Shown: positions 1 through 9,055 of the stretch, piece after piece | Layout: each line of letters opens with the position of its first letter | How positions within the stretch are numbered: the first letter of the stretch is position 1 | Source of the DNA: Brassica napus | Lineage: Eukaryota > Streptophyta > Magnoliopsida > Brassicales > Brassicaceae | Reading direction: 5' to 3' | Length of the DNA: 64,000 nucleotides | Assembly (NCBI RefSeq): GCF_020379485.1 | Contig: NC_063444.1 | Coordinates: forward strand, 4,164,652-4,228,651 | Position numbers and translations under genes: made by a program | The notes under the pieces: generated by a model | Told to the model about the DNA's origin: nothing | Seen by the model: the letters and a program-made list of their open reading frames with translations, nothing else | The model's database searches: none

Positions 1-351
1 TTAAGGAAAAAAAATATCATATTATATCATTATATCATATAGTTTGACCAACTTATGTATCTAACAACATATAAAAATCGAATGTGGACCTACTTATTTT
101 TCAATTGAATGTAATTGACTACCTAATTGAGTGCCACCTATGCATTGGGGCCTCTTTTAATTAATACAAAATTGAGGTTACATCTTTTCAAATGTTCCTC
201 AATTAATATATAAGGGATTTGTATAATAATATCTAGATTTTTATTTTGAGGAGGCGAGAGATTTTTCTAGAATTTGGGTTAAGTTTTGGGTTAAACATGA
301 TTAGTAAAATTTTAGCCCAATCATATGACCCAAATCAAGTTTAACTTCAAT

Positions 352-390
352 ATTAGAAGTCAAGCGCCTTATCCATTAGGCCATGGGTGC
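352..390 (-). pseudogene. tRNA-Arg(UCU) 5' half
   Basis: Read on the minus strand, this 39-nt piece begins GCACCCATGGCC and continues through a D-arm (AATGGATAAGGCGC) to an anticodon loop CTTCTAA, giving anticodon UCU. It looks like the 5' half of a plant tRNA-Arg gene. The sequence then stops resembling a tRNA: the 3' anticodon stem, T-arm with GGTTCGA box and acceptor 3' strand are absent. It is therefore a truncated copy and not a working tRNA gene. Confidence 0.6.
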
Positions 391-552
391 TTGTTGTTTC
401 CCTTACTGATCTCTAAATATCTAGACAATGATTTTACGATGGTAAAGTTCGTTACAATATCAAGATATTTCTCTTCCCGCCAAAACTTGGAGATCAACAG
501 AAATAACAGCAAGCACCCATGGTGTTACGAATATTATATTGTATGTTCTATG

Positions 553-836
553 CGATTTCTTAGCCTTCATACAATAGCAAGATCTTTTTCTTACCGCCTA
601 AACTTGGAGCTCGACAATAAGCTGGAGCTATTGGTGTCGGAACAACTCCACGATGAAGCATTGAGACTGTACAAGCAAAATATCCATCCTTCAGGCACTA
701 AGGGCTTCACAGCGATCATTTCCTTCTATGCAAGAATATTGAGTTCTCTGCTATCTGCTTGCGAGCTTTATGACACCCTTGATAGTTGCGCAAAACTTTA
801 TTGCAAACGAGCTAATCAAATCTGAACCTGACAGTT
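553..836 (+). pseudogene. relic of a PPR gene (At4g31070-like)
   Basis: The translation shows a start-like stretch (SFSYRLNLELDNKLELLVSE) followed by DEALRLYKQNIHPSGTKGF. I recognise this as the N-terminal region of a mitochondrial E-subgroup pentatricopeptide repeat protein resembling Arabidopsis At4g31070. Without a break in the DNA it joins to ARILSSLLSACE, which is a C-terminal motif of the same protein, and a frame change then gives IANELIKSEPDS. Almost all PPR repeats are missing, so this is an internally deleted, frameshifted relic. A second degenerate copy of the N-terminal motif (SSRQNLEI) lies at about 467-495. The assignment is from memory of the family, not a search. Confidence 0.55.
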
Positions 837-918
837 ATTTACTATTCTTTACTATTCATATATATCTTTTTACTTTTAATTGTCAGACATATATACTTTT
901 TACTATTCTATACTTTTA

Positions 919-1125
919 GAACATGATTATTGGGAGGTTCTTAGAGTGGGGTTCTTAGCGGAATATAAGAACCCGTCTCTTAACTTTTAAATAAAAAAAC
1001 TAAGAACCGTCTCTTAAAACTCTTATTTAAGAACCGGTTCTTAGTTTTTTTAGTTAAAAGTTAAGAACCAGGTTCTTATATTCCGTTAAGAACCTGACCC
1101 TAAGAATCCTCCAATAATCATGCTA
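919..1125. mobile_element. foldback MITE, Tourist-like
   Basis: A 207-bp inverted repeat: the left half (GAACATGATTATTGGGAGG, then TTCTTAG motifs) is mirrored by the right half ending CCTCCAATAATCATGCTA. The arms pair over nearly the whole length around a centre near 1020. TTA flanks both ends (916-918 and 1126-1128), the 3-bp target duplication expected of PIF/Harbinger-type MITEs. No coding capacity. Confidence 0.75.
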
Positions 1126-1128
1126 TTA

Positions 1129-1564
1129 CGTACTGTTTCCGAGTTGTTAATTGAATCATTATTTTATATTAATAGTTAATACCATGAGTTGCAGATTCTT
1201 ATTAATTTTTGTATATTATCTTTGAATTCAAATTTTAAATTTTGAAGTATTTTTTGTACTTTGCAAGTTCATTATATGAACGTGACTTTTGCAACAAAGA
1301 AACTGCATGTGGCAAGTGCATGAACATTTTTTATTATTTGCAAAAGGAAAAACAAAAAGTAATGATCACCACTTTAATGTTGTAAGCTTTTTACACCATA
1401 TTAAAACCAAAAGTAAGGCTTCCCGACGTATTATTGATCTTAAGCAAGAAAAACAATGAGATGTAGCAATAAAATATTCAAAGATGAAGAAGACCATTAG
1501 TGGGAGGAAGTTTATCCTCTGTGGCTCTGTCTCCACTCACCAAGGCTAAAGAAGTAGAGAAAAC
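1129..1564 (+). other. AT-rich upstream region of the WAKL gene
   Basis: About 440 bp between the MITE and the WAKL start codon. It is AT-rich and should hold the promoter and 5' leader. I see no clear TATA box position or other element I would stand behind. Confidence 0.3.
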
Positions 1565-3647
1565 ATGATGAGCTACAAACATACAAACTACTATCTCTTC
1601 TTGATTCTCTTCAAGCTGACAATCCTTTATACCGCAGATTTCGCTGCTTCAGATTGCCTGCATGATTGTGGAGGTATCGCGATCCCTTTCCCTTTTGGAA
1701 TCGGAAAAGATTGCTATCTTGACGAACATTACAAAATTGAATGCAAAGAGACCCCTACTTCAAGAAAGCTCGTCCCTGTCCTTTCATCATTTGATCTCGA
1801 TGTTGTGAGTATCACTCTTCCTATTCCAAAAACAGATTATAGGTATGGTTTTTTGGAGACTTCTAGACGGTACGGTTCAGTTCGTGTCAAAATTCCGACA
1901 ATATCAACAGGATGTCCCAACGATGGAAACAAGACCGGAGAAGAACTAATAATGAACTTGACCGGTAGCCCTTTTTTCATTGACGACCAAAACAGCCTCG
2001 TCGCGGTTGGTTGCACCAGCAGAGTGTCGTTGACACAAATAAAACCCAACACGGTGGTGTGCGAGTTGAACTGCAACACGAGAAGAGACTCTCATATGAT
2101 CAACAACATCCCTTTTCTCAAGAAAACAGAGTGCTATTTCGACCTTTTTCCGCCTACTGACAGTGACGAGATTTGTACCGAAGAAGATGCAAAGGAAATA
2201 GAATGTGATGGTAACGGATGTTGTCGGGTTGGACTAAGCGAGCCTCAACAAGTTGTTGGTATCGATATAACGAGTAATGATGAGAACTCGGCAAGTTGTA
2301 GAGTTGCTTTCTTGACAGATGAAGTCTACAATTTGTCTAATAGCACTAAACCACAAGAACTATTTCATAAGAGAGATGCTACAGTTACTCTAGGATGGGT
2401 AATCCAGACGAATAAGACTTCGTTCCTCAAGTCCTTGAACTGCCAGTTCGGAAAAGATAATGGCAGTTCAACCACTTACTCTGAGCCAAAGTGTACGTGC
2501 GGAAAAATAACCATATCTGGGATAATTTATGCAAATTGTGAGTGTAACAAAGGTTACAACGGTAACCCATATGATAAAGACGGATGTAAAGGTCAGTAAT
2601 ACACTCTTCCTTTTGCTGTCATTTTTGGTGTTGTGTGGAAGCATTGATTTGAGTTATACAAATCATATCTTATTGTTATAATTATATGATATTTATAGTC
2701 ATTATTTGATCTTTCTCAAATCCAGACATTGACGAATGTAAAACTATACCCGAAATATGTGGAAAAGGAGGCATTTGTGAGAATACTATTGGGAGCTTTC
2801 AATGCGGTGGTGATAAAACAAAAGCAATAGTGATAGGTGAGTTTTTCTAGAACTTGAGTCACAAAACTTAAAGCTTTTATTAGCAAATTGATGTCTCAAC
2901 CTTATATACTATTTGTGTGTGGTTTGTTTGTACTTTGTAGGGGTGGGCGCAGGTTTTGGTGCCTTAGCCTTAGTTGGTGGAGTTTGGTGGTTTATAAAGT
3001 TTCTAATAAAGAGAAGGATGGAAAAGAGGAAGAAGAAGTTCTTCAAACGAAATGGCGGCTTACTATTGCAACAAAAATTGAACACAAGAGAAGGCAATGT
3101 TGAAACGACAAGAATCTTTAGCTCCAGAGAGCTAGAGAAAGCCACTGAAAACTTCAGCGAGAACAGAGTTCTTGGACGTGGAGGTCAAGGCACTGTGTAC
3201 AAAGGTATGCTCCTAGATGGTAGGACCGTTGCTGTCAAGAAATCCAAAGTTATCGATGAAGATAAACTACAAGAGTTCATCAACGAGGTGGTGATTCTCT
3301 CCCAAATCAACCATAGACATGTAGTCAAACTCTTGGGATGTTGTCTTGAGACAGAAGTTCCTATGCTGGTTTACGAGTTCATCATAAACGGAAACCTTTT
3401 CAAGCATATTCATGAAGAGTCTGATGATTACGCTATGGTATGGGGAATGCGTCTACGCGTTGCTGTGGATGTTGCAGGAGCTCTTTCTTATCTTCATTCT
3501 TTTGCAACTTCTCCCATTTATCACCGAGATATCAAGTCAGCAAACATACTATTAGACGAGAAGTATCGAGCCAAGGTGGCTGATTTTGGAACATCAAGGT
3601 CAATAACAATAGATCAAACTCATTGGACAACGGTTGTATCAGGTACG

Positions 3648-4026
3648 TGATAGGTTTAAGAAGGTGTATGTGCGTAAGAGAGGAGGGAAAGAAGTGATGG
3701 AGTCTGATGAGGAAGAGAGTTGAAGATATGTGGAAGGAGTTTGAAATAAAAGGAGTGCAGAAACTTCTAGTTGGAGTGGAGGCTTTGCAGTTACGCAGGG
3801 AGTTGTTATAAATAGAGATGGTATTGCTTTTGTAGAGATTATGCTTTGTATGTTGTAACTCACAGACGTTATGAGTCTTGAGCTAACAGTCGTTATGAGA
3901 CTGACGTGAATGGTGATCTCGTTATGAGAGTGAACCAGGATCGTACTACAAAGTTGTAACTCTTTACATTGGAATACGAAGTAGAAGTTCTTAGTCTTTA
4001 TCTCTGAATACATCTAGAGTCTATCA
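3648..4026 (+). repeat. 5' LTR of the chromovirus
   Basis: The LTR carries a TATA-like TATAAATA at 3807-3814, a likely promoter core. Downstream are three copies of CGTTATGAG at 3867, 3891 and 3920. It ends CTATCA at 4026 and is followed by TTGGTGTGGTGAAAC, where the primer-binding site should be. The first bases resemble the usual TTGGTATCAGAGC (initiator tRNA-Met) but diverge after TTGGT, so the primer is uncertain. Confidence 0.93.
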
Positions 4027-4064
4027 TTGGTGTGGTGAAACTGATCGGAGGTTACGTGACGGCG

Positions 4065-5147
4065 ATGGTGGAAACAAGAAACGGAGCTGATCGCGAGAAG
4101 GCGACGGGTAGCGATACGGCGAAATCGGCGGATATCCAGCTGATTCATGAGGAGTTGGACCTCGCGAAGCACAACTACGATACGTTAGCTTGCAATGATC
4201 GTGCAACGACGGCGAAGCTCGATTCGCTGGAGAAGAAGATCGATGAGAGCTCAACCGATTCGACGACGCGTTTCGTTACTCTCGAAAGGCAGATAGCTCA
4301 TATCTCCGATGTTCTTACGCGATTGGAGGATGCGGCGGTGTTTACTCAACGGCCAGGGAAAGAGATCGCCTCTGCGTCTCAACAACCACTTCCTCAGGTA
4401 CCGATACCGATTCTCGATCCGGAACTATCTCCCACTCAGTTAGGTTATCGGGGAATTCATCATAGTTTGGCGAATCGTGATAAAATGCTGCGTAAGATTG
4501 AGATGCCTGTGTTTTCGGGTGCGTTGCCGTTCGATTGGATTTCTCGTGTTGAGAGGTTTTTCAGGTTTGGTAACTACAATGAAGAAGATAAGCTGCGTTT
4601 GATATCTCTGAGTTTGGAAGGTCCCGTTCTGCAGTGGTTTAATGGTGAAGTTATCAGTGATCCGTTTGCCAGTTGGGAACAATTTACTCAGAGGATGCTT
4701 GATCGTTTTGGTGGTCCTATTGACAACGATCCAGCAGCTAAACTCTTCCGGTTACAACAAGATGGTGAGATTGAGGACTACGTCAATGAATTCAAAGCTT
4801 TGAGAAATCAAGTTACTGGTATCGACGAGAAGAATTTAATCAAGGTGTTCTTCAATGGCTTAAAACCAGAGATGAAGGAGGTTATCCGAATGAAAGAACC
4901 AGTTACTTTAACAGAGCATAAACTGGCAGTGTTGAAGATGAACAGTACAACGTTCTGTAAAGTGATTGGCTCAGCGCAGGGGACTGACTCGTCTAAATAC
5001 CTTTCAAGACACTCATCCTCAGCTCGTTCATTTAACTATCCAGCGAAACAGAATGGTGACATTCCTAAGTCGGATACAACGGTGAACAAGGAAAATGTTA
5101 ATGCGCAAAAGACGTCAGTGCGTTCAAGGTTACTACATTCCGATGTG
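4065..5147 (+). pseudogene. gag: chromovirus gag, cut off by the nested element
   Basis: Capsid part of the gag-pol polyprotein. The ATG at 4065 is preferred; the frame is also open upstream from a GTG at 4032. An N-terminal coiled-coil-like region is followed by a Retrotrans_gag domain at about 4500-4900, with motifs such as LQWFNGEVISDPFASWEQF and FNGLKPEMKEVI. The frame is intact up to 5147, where the nested LTR element begins after its GAACT duplication, and a stop codon follows just inside that LTR. The reading frame is in register with the zinc knuckle that resumes at 9056, so gag and pol were one open frame before the inner insertion. Confidence 0.9.
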
Positions 5148-5152
5148 GAACT

Positions 5153-6051
5153 TGATACGCCCTAAAATAGGGAAGGATCACTCGACCGGACTAAAGGGAT
5201 ATGAACTCGCCAAAAGGGAGAACTGATGGATTGAACGGTGACACAATGGGTTGCGGATGGCCCAATGATACTACCAGACTTCAGTTGGTGCTTGATATGA
5301 CTCACAAGTCCACCAAAAGAAGGATTTCTAAACGTTGCCTGATATGACGCACAGGTCCAACGAATTAGAGGCTGTTTACTCGGAGATAACCTCACCAAGA
5401 AACAAAGAAGTGTTCTACAAAGAACAAAGAGATAAACTCAAATAAAAGGGGAAAAAGCTTCCTTATTTCGTGGCTCTTAGGCCCTATATATAGGATTACA
5501 AGTTGTAGAAATCCAAAGAAGAATGTGCTAAAAACAAGACATGGAAACTAGAAATGAAGACTTTGACTAAAGACCGAAATTAATGATTTTTGTTGAATTC
5601 TTTTTCCCATGCACGACCAAGACTTCCTTGCTGACTCCCTCTTGGCATTCTTGATGAGAATGGGCTTGAAATGGACTGAGGAAAGGTCTGGTCGAATTTG
5701 GTGTAAAACCGACCCAAATTGAATTTGTTATGAATTTTTCTTTGGGCTGAAAAATGCTCATTTCGCCCAGCAACTAAACCAGCTCCATCTTCAGTGTCAC
5801 TTAGCTCATTCAGCTCCAAGCTAGTATCACTTAGCTCACTCAGCTCATCTAGCTCATCTACTATCACTTCAGCTGGTTTCAGCTCAAGCATACTCTCTTT
5901 AGCTGGTTCCAGCTCGTCCTCAGTCTCATCAGCTGGTTTTAGATCAGTATCCTCACCATTAATCCATCCTGGTTTGTCTTTTGTTGAAGAATCATCTGGC
6001 TCAGCCATGGTCGCATCATCCTGGCCCGGGTCTATGATCCGAGGCGCATCA
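5153..6051 (-). repeat. 3' LTR of the nested element
   Basis: 899-bp direct repeat partner of 8152-9050. On the minus strand it holds an open frame with an acidic repeat of the type ELKPAE / ELEPAK / DLKPAD, continuing from the interior frame that starts near 6713. The plus strand carries the mirrored serine-rich frame. These look like consequences of a short internal repeat (AGCTGGTT, AGCTCA) and not of a functional protein. Confidence 0.93.
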
Positions 6052-6115
6052 TTCCCTCCCTCTTGAAAAGGATTTGACCTCAAATCCATTTTACCTGTAT
6101 CAAAAGGAAATGAAT

Positions 6116-7096
6116 CAGACAAAAAGAATTTAAAAATCATGTAAAATTTAGTGAAGGAAAATTTTGGAAAGAAACTTCCTTGGAGTTTTGAAGTTGGTTT
6201 CCTCGAGTACATGCATCTCCAAGTCTTAAACTGATAAGCACGATCTCTGCTTCTGTTCCTGACACCTCTTGGAGACTGATCATGTTTATCCTGGACACTC
6301 AAAACAAACATTAAAATACCAGGATCATATGTACAAGACAAGTACTTGTTCGGATCATAAACCAAAGTTTCTTTCCCTAGAACATGTAGCACACGTTTCA
6401 GATCATCATGAAGCCTATCAAAGTAAGTCTTGTACACCAGAATGGTGTCAGGGCACGTGATAGCACAGTTCCTAAAGAACAAATTCAAATCATGCGCAAG
6501 TTTCTCAGATTTAGAACACAAAAGATTAAGTTCAAATTGAGAATTTCTTATCCAAGGCTCAGCATGTTTATCAAAGAAGGTGTTGTAAATCAGAATGTTT
6601 TCGAGGCATGAACTACCATAGAACATTTCTAAAACGTGCCTAACTTGATCAGATTCAGAACACAAAAGTTTTAGTTCAAGATCAGATTCAGAATAAGAAT
6701 GGACAGGTTTCAAAACAGAATCACCACAAAAATTGTTTCAGCTTTATGTGAATTCTGTTCCAGCAATGTGCTAACCATAAAATCTTCCAAAGCATATGAG
6801 GATGCAAACAAAATTCCAGTGATCAGTTCATGTCCATAAGATCTCAGACTAAAGCTATTTTCTTTGAAGACAAATGAATCAAACGATTTTCTAGAGCAGA
6901 AAACTAGTTGTTGCAAATCAAGCTCAGATGACTTTTCAAGATGATCAAGACCAGAAAGTTTTATGTCATTGGAACTGACTTTATCAAACAGATCAGGCAG
7001 AAAATTAATCAAATCAAGTTTCTCACAGTGCTCTTGAATGTATGTGGTCAAAGGCGTAGGAGTTGTGCCGGGATCAAAGCAAAGTTGGTTCTCCAT
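6116..7096 (-). pseudogene. further broken frames of the nested element
   Basis: Two minus-strand frames, 7096-6710 and 6713 onwards into the LTR. The first holds the motif DPGTTPTPLTTYIQEH; the second ends with DLRSNPFQEGGNDAPRIID across the LTR boundary. Such a tail occurs at the end of Brassica gypsy polyproteins, so the interior may be the leftover 3' end of a larger element with its enzymes deleted. The frames are separated by stops and frame changes. Confidence 0.45.
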
Positions 7097-7170
7097 GATG
7101 ATGGATGTTATGCTTGGTGCTTCCGCTTCAAAGGTTGGACCAGGTTCGCCTTCCTCATCAAATATGGGAC

Positions 7171-7644
7171 CTAGATCATCGTCATGGGTCTCCTGGTGCC
7201 AAGAAGCAGTCCTTGATGTGAGTAGTCGAATGGTTCTTCCTTAAAATCCTGTGAAAATAGAACAAGACTACTCGGATGCTCCGGTTCAAAACAGGTTAGT
7301 CCATTAGTCTCTTCATCATCAAACATAAAATCAGATTTTGGAGATGGAAGATCACATTCATCCTCACAAATGATCAAACTTTCAATCATCTCTTCATCAT
7401 ACTCATCAAAAATTGGTAAAGAATCTGAAAAATCTTTTTGATCTTCAAGGTTGTTTTCAGATTTACCTTTGGGTTTTTCATTGATGAATAAGGAAGGCTT
7501 AGCTACAGATGCACGTGTGGTTGTGCTCTTCTTTTGGATCTTGCTGACGTCCTTGAGGGCTTTTACCACACCCTCCACAAGGTTGTCACAAAACTCCCAG
7601 ACTTCAAACTGACTGAAAAGCCTTCTTTGATCAGCTTCAAACAT
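7171..7644 (-). CDS. hypothetical protein of the nested element
   Basis: 157-residue minus-strand frame, first after the primer site, beginning MFEADQRRLFSQFEVWEF. It is rich in acidic residues and ends near LLLGTRRPM. I recognise the style (CFEPEHPSSLVLF) as one that recurs in Brassicaceae Ty3/gypsy-related elements, but I know of no function. There is no zinc knuckle and no protease motif. Confidence 0.45.
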   Translation of the reverse strand: MFEADQRRLFSQFEVWEFCDNLVEGVVKALKDVSKIQKKSTTTRASVAKPSLFINEKPKGKSENNLEDQKDFSDSLPIFDEYDEEMIESLIICEDECDLPSPKSDFMFDDEETNGLTCFEPEHPSSLVLFSQDFKEEPFDYSHQGLLLGTRRPMTMI

Positions 7645-7977
7645 CTTAACCTGAAAGTTCTCAACACAAAAGGTTAACAGATAAAAATAATCCTCACACT
7701 CTCAAGTGTTTGATCTCACCCACACAAGTGTTTCTCTCAGATTTTATGGTCACTCAAGAGTCTCCTCTCAAAGTTCTAAGAGAACAAATCAAATAACCCA
7801 ATGGATTTCTCCAAGCAAGCAAGAGATGAACACAAGATAGAAAGATAAAGAGAATTGTTTTGAAATCCGTATTAACCACTCCAAGGCTGGATTTCTCCTC
7901 AGCCAGCAGGATTTCTCTTCCACCACCTAGCCAAATAAATCAAACTTTTTTTTTTCTTTTCTCTTTTTTTTGATAGA

Positions 7978-7979
<2 letters not shown>

Positions 7980-8025
<46 letters not shown>
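7980..8025. repeat. 46-base T homopolymer
   Basis: An uninterrupted run of T just inside the 5' part of the nested element (poly-A in its sense strand, between primer site and first frame), preceded by other T-rich blocks from 7945. Its exact length is uncertain because such runs are error-prone in sequencing. Confidence 0.85.
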
Positions 8026-8028
<3 letters not shown>

Positions 8029-8136
8029 GAAGAATGGCGATAGGTAAGGTAGTGGCCCGGATTTGAGATAGAAAGATGAAGAAGAAGTGTTTAGAAATGA
8101 AAGATGAGAAAGATGGATAGATAGTACCGGTTGAGT

Positions 8137-8149
8137 GGCTCTGATACCA
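8137..8149 (-). promoter_or_regulatory. primer-binding site of the nested element
   Basis: Minus-strand TGGTATCAGAGCC, the canonical complement of the 3' end of plant initiator tRNA-Met, placed two bases inside the LTR. It fixes the orientation of the nested element. Confidence 0.93.
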
Positions 8150-8151
8150 CT

Positions 8152-9050
8152 TGATACGCCCTAAAATAGGGAAGGATCACTCGACCGGACTAAAGGGATA
8201 TGAACTCGCCAAAAGGGAGAACTGATGGATTGAACGGTGACACAATGGGTTGCGGATGGCCCAATGATACTACCAGACTTCAGTTGGTGCTTGATATGAC
8301 TCACAAGTCCACCAAAAGAAGGATTTCTAAACGTTGCCTGATATGACGCACAGGTCCAACGAATTAGAGGCTGTTTACTCGGAGATAACCTCACCAAGAA
8401 ACAAAGAAGTGTTCTACAAAGAACAAAGAGATAAACTCAAATAAAAGGGGAAAAAGCTTCCTTATTTCGTGGCTCTTAGGCCCTATATATAGGATTACAA
8501 GTTGTAGAAATCCAAAGAAGAATGTGCTAAAAACAAGACATGGAAACTAGAAATGAAGACTTTGACTAAAGACCGAAATTAATGATTTTTGTTGAATTCT
8601 TTTTCCCATGCACGACCAAGACTTCCTTGCTGACTCCCTCTTGGCATTCTTGATGAGAATGGGCTTGAAATGGACTGAGGAAAGGTCTGGTCGAATTTGG
8701 TGTAAAACCGACCCAAATTGAATTTGTTATGAATTTTTCTTTGGGCTGAAAAATGCTCATTTCGCCCAGCAACTAAACCAGCTCCATCTTCAGTGTCACT
8801 TAGCTCATTCAGCTCCAAGCTAGTATCACTTAGCTCACTCAGCTCATCTAGCTCATCTACTATCACTTCAGCTGGTTTCAGCTCAAGCATACTCTCTTTA
8901 GCTGGTTCCAGCTCGTCCTCAGTCTCATCAGCTGGTTTTAGATCAGTATCCTCACCATTAATCCATCCTGGTTTGTCTTTTGTTGAAGAATCATCTGGCT
9001 CAGCCATGGTCGCATCATCCTGGCCCGGGTCTATGATCCGAGGCGCATCA
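8152..9050 (-). repeat. 5' LTR of the nested element
   Basis: Identical, as far as I can see, to 5153-6051. A TATATATAGG block (8483-8492) is the best promoter-core candidate in either orientation. On the plus strand an open frame starting at 8793 runs in register through the LTR end and the GAACT duplication into the pol frame of the host element. Confidence 0.92.
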
Positions 9051-9055
9051 GAACT

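Larger units (their letters stand above)
5153..9050 (-). mobile_element. nested non-autonomous LTR retrotransposon
   Basis: Two 899-bp LTRs (5153-6051 and 8152-9050) bound a 2.1-kb interior, with GAACT on both sides (5148-5152 and 9051-9055). On the minus strand the LTR runs TGATGCGCC to GGCGTATCA, followed two bases later by a tRNA-Met primer site. A purine tract (AGAGGGAGGGAA) abuts the other LTR. Orientation is therefore minus. The LTRs look identical throughout, including all encoded frames, so the insertion is very recent. The interior encodes no recognisable gag, protease, reverse transcriptase or integrase, so it must be mobilised by another element (LARD-like). Confidence 0.95.

Noticed and set aside
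4032..4064. Earlier gag start at GTG 4032
   Set aside because: Non-ATG start directly at the primer site; the ATG at 4065 in the same frame is a normal start.
5794..6066. Serine-rich plus-strand protein in the LTR
   Set aside because: Mirror of the acidic minus-strand frame over a short AGCTGG/AGCTCA repeat; duplicated exactly in both LTRs.
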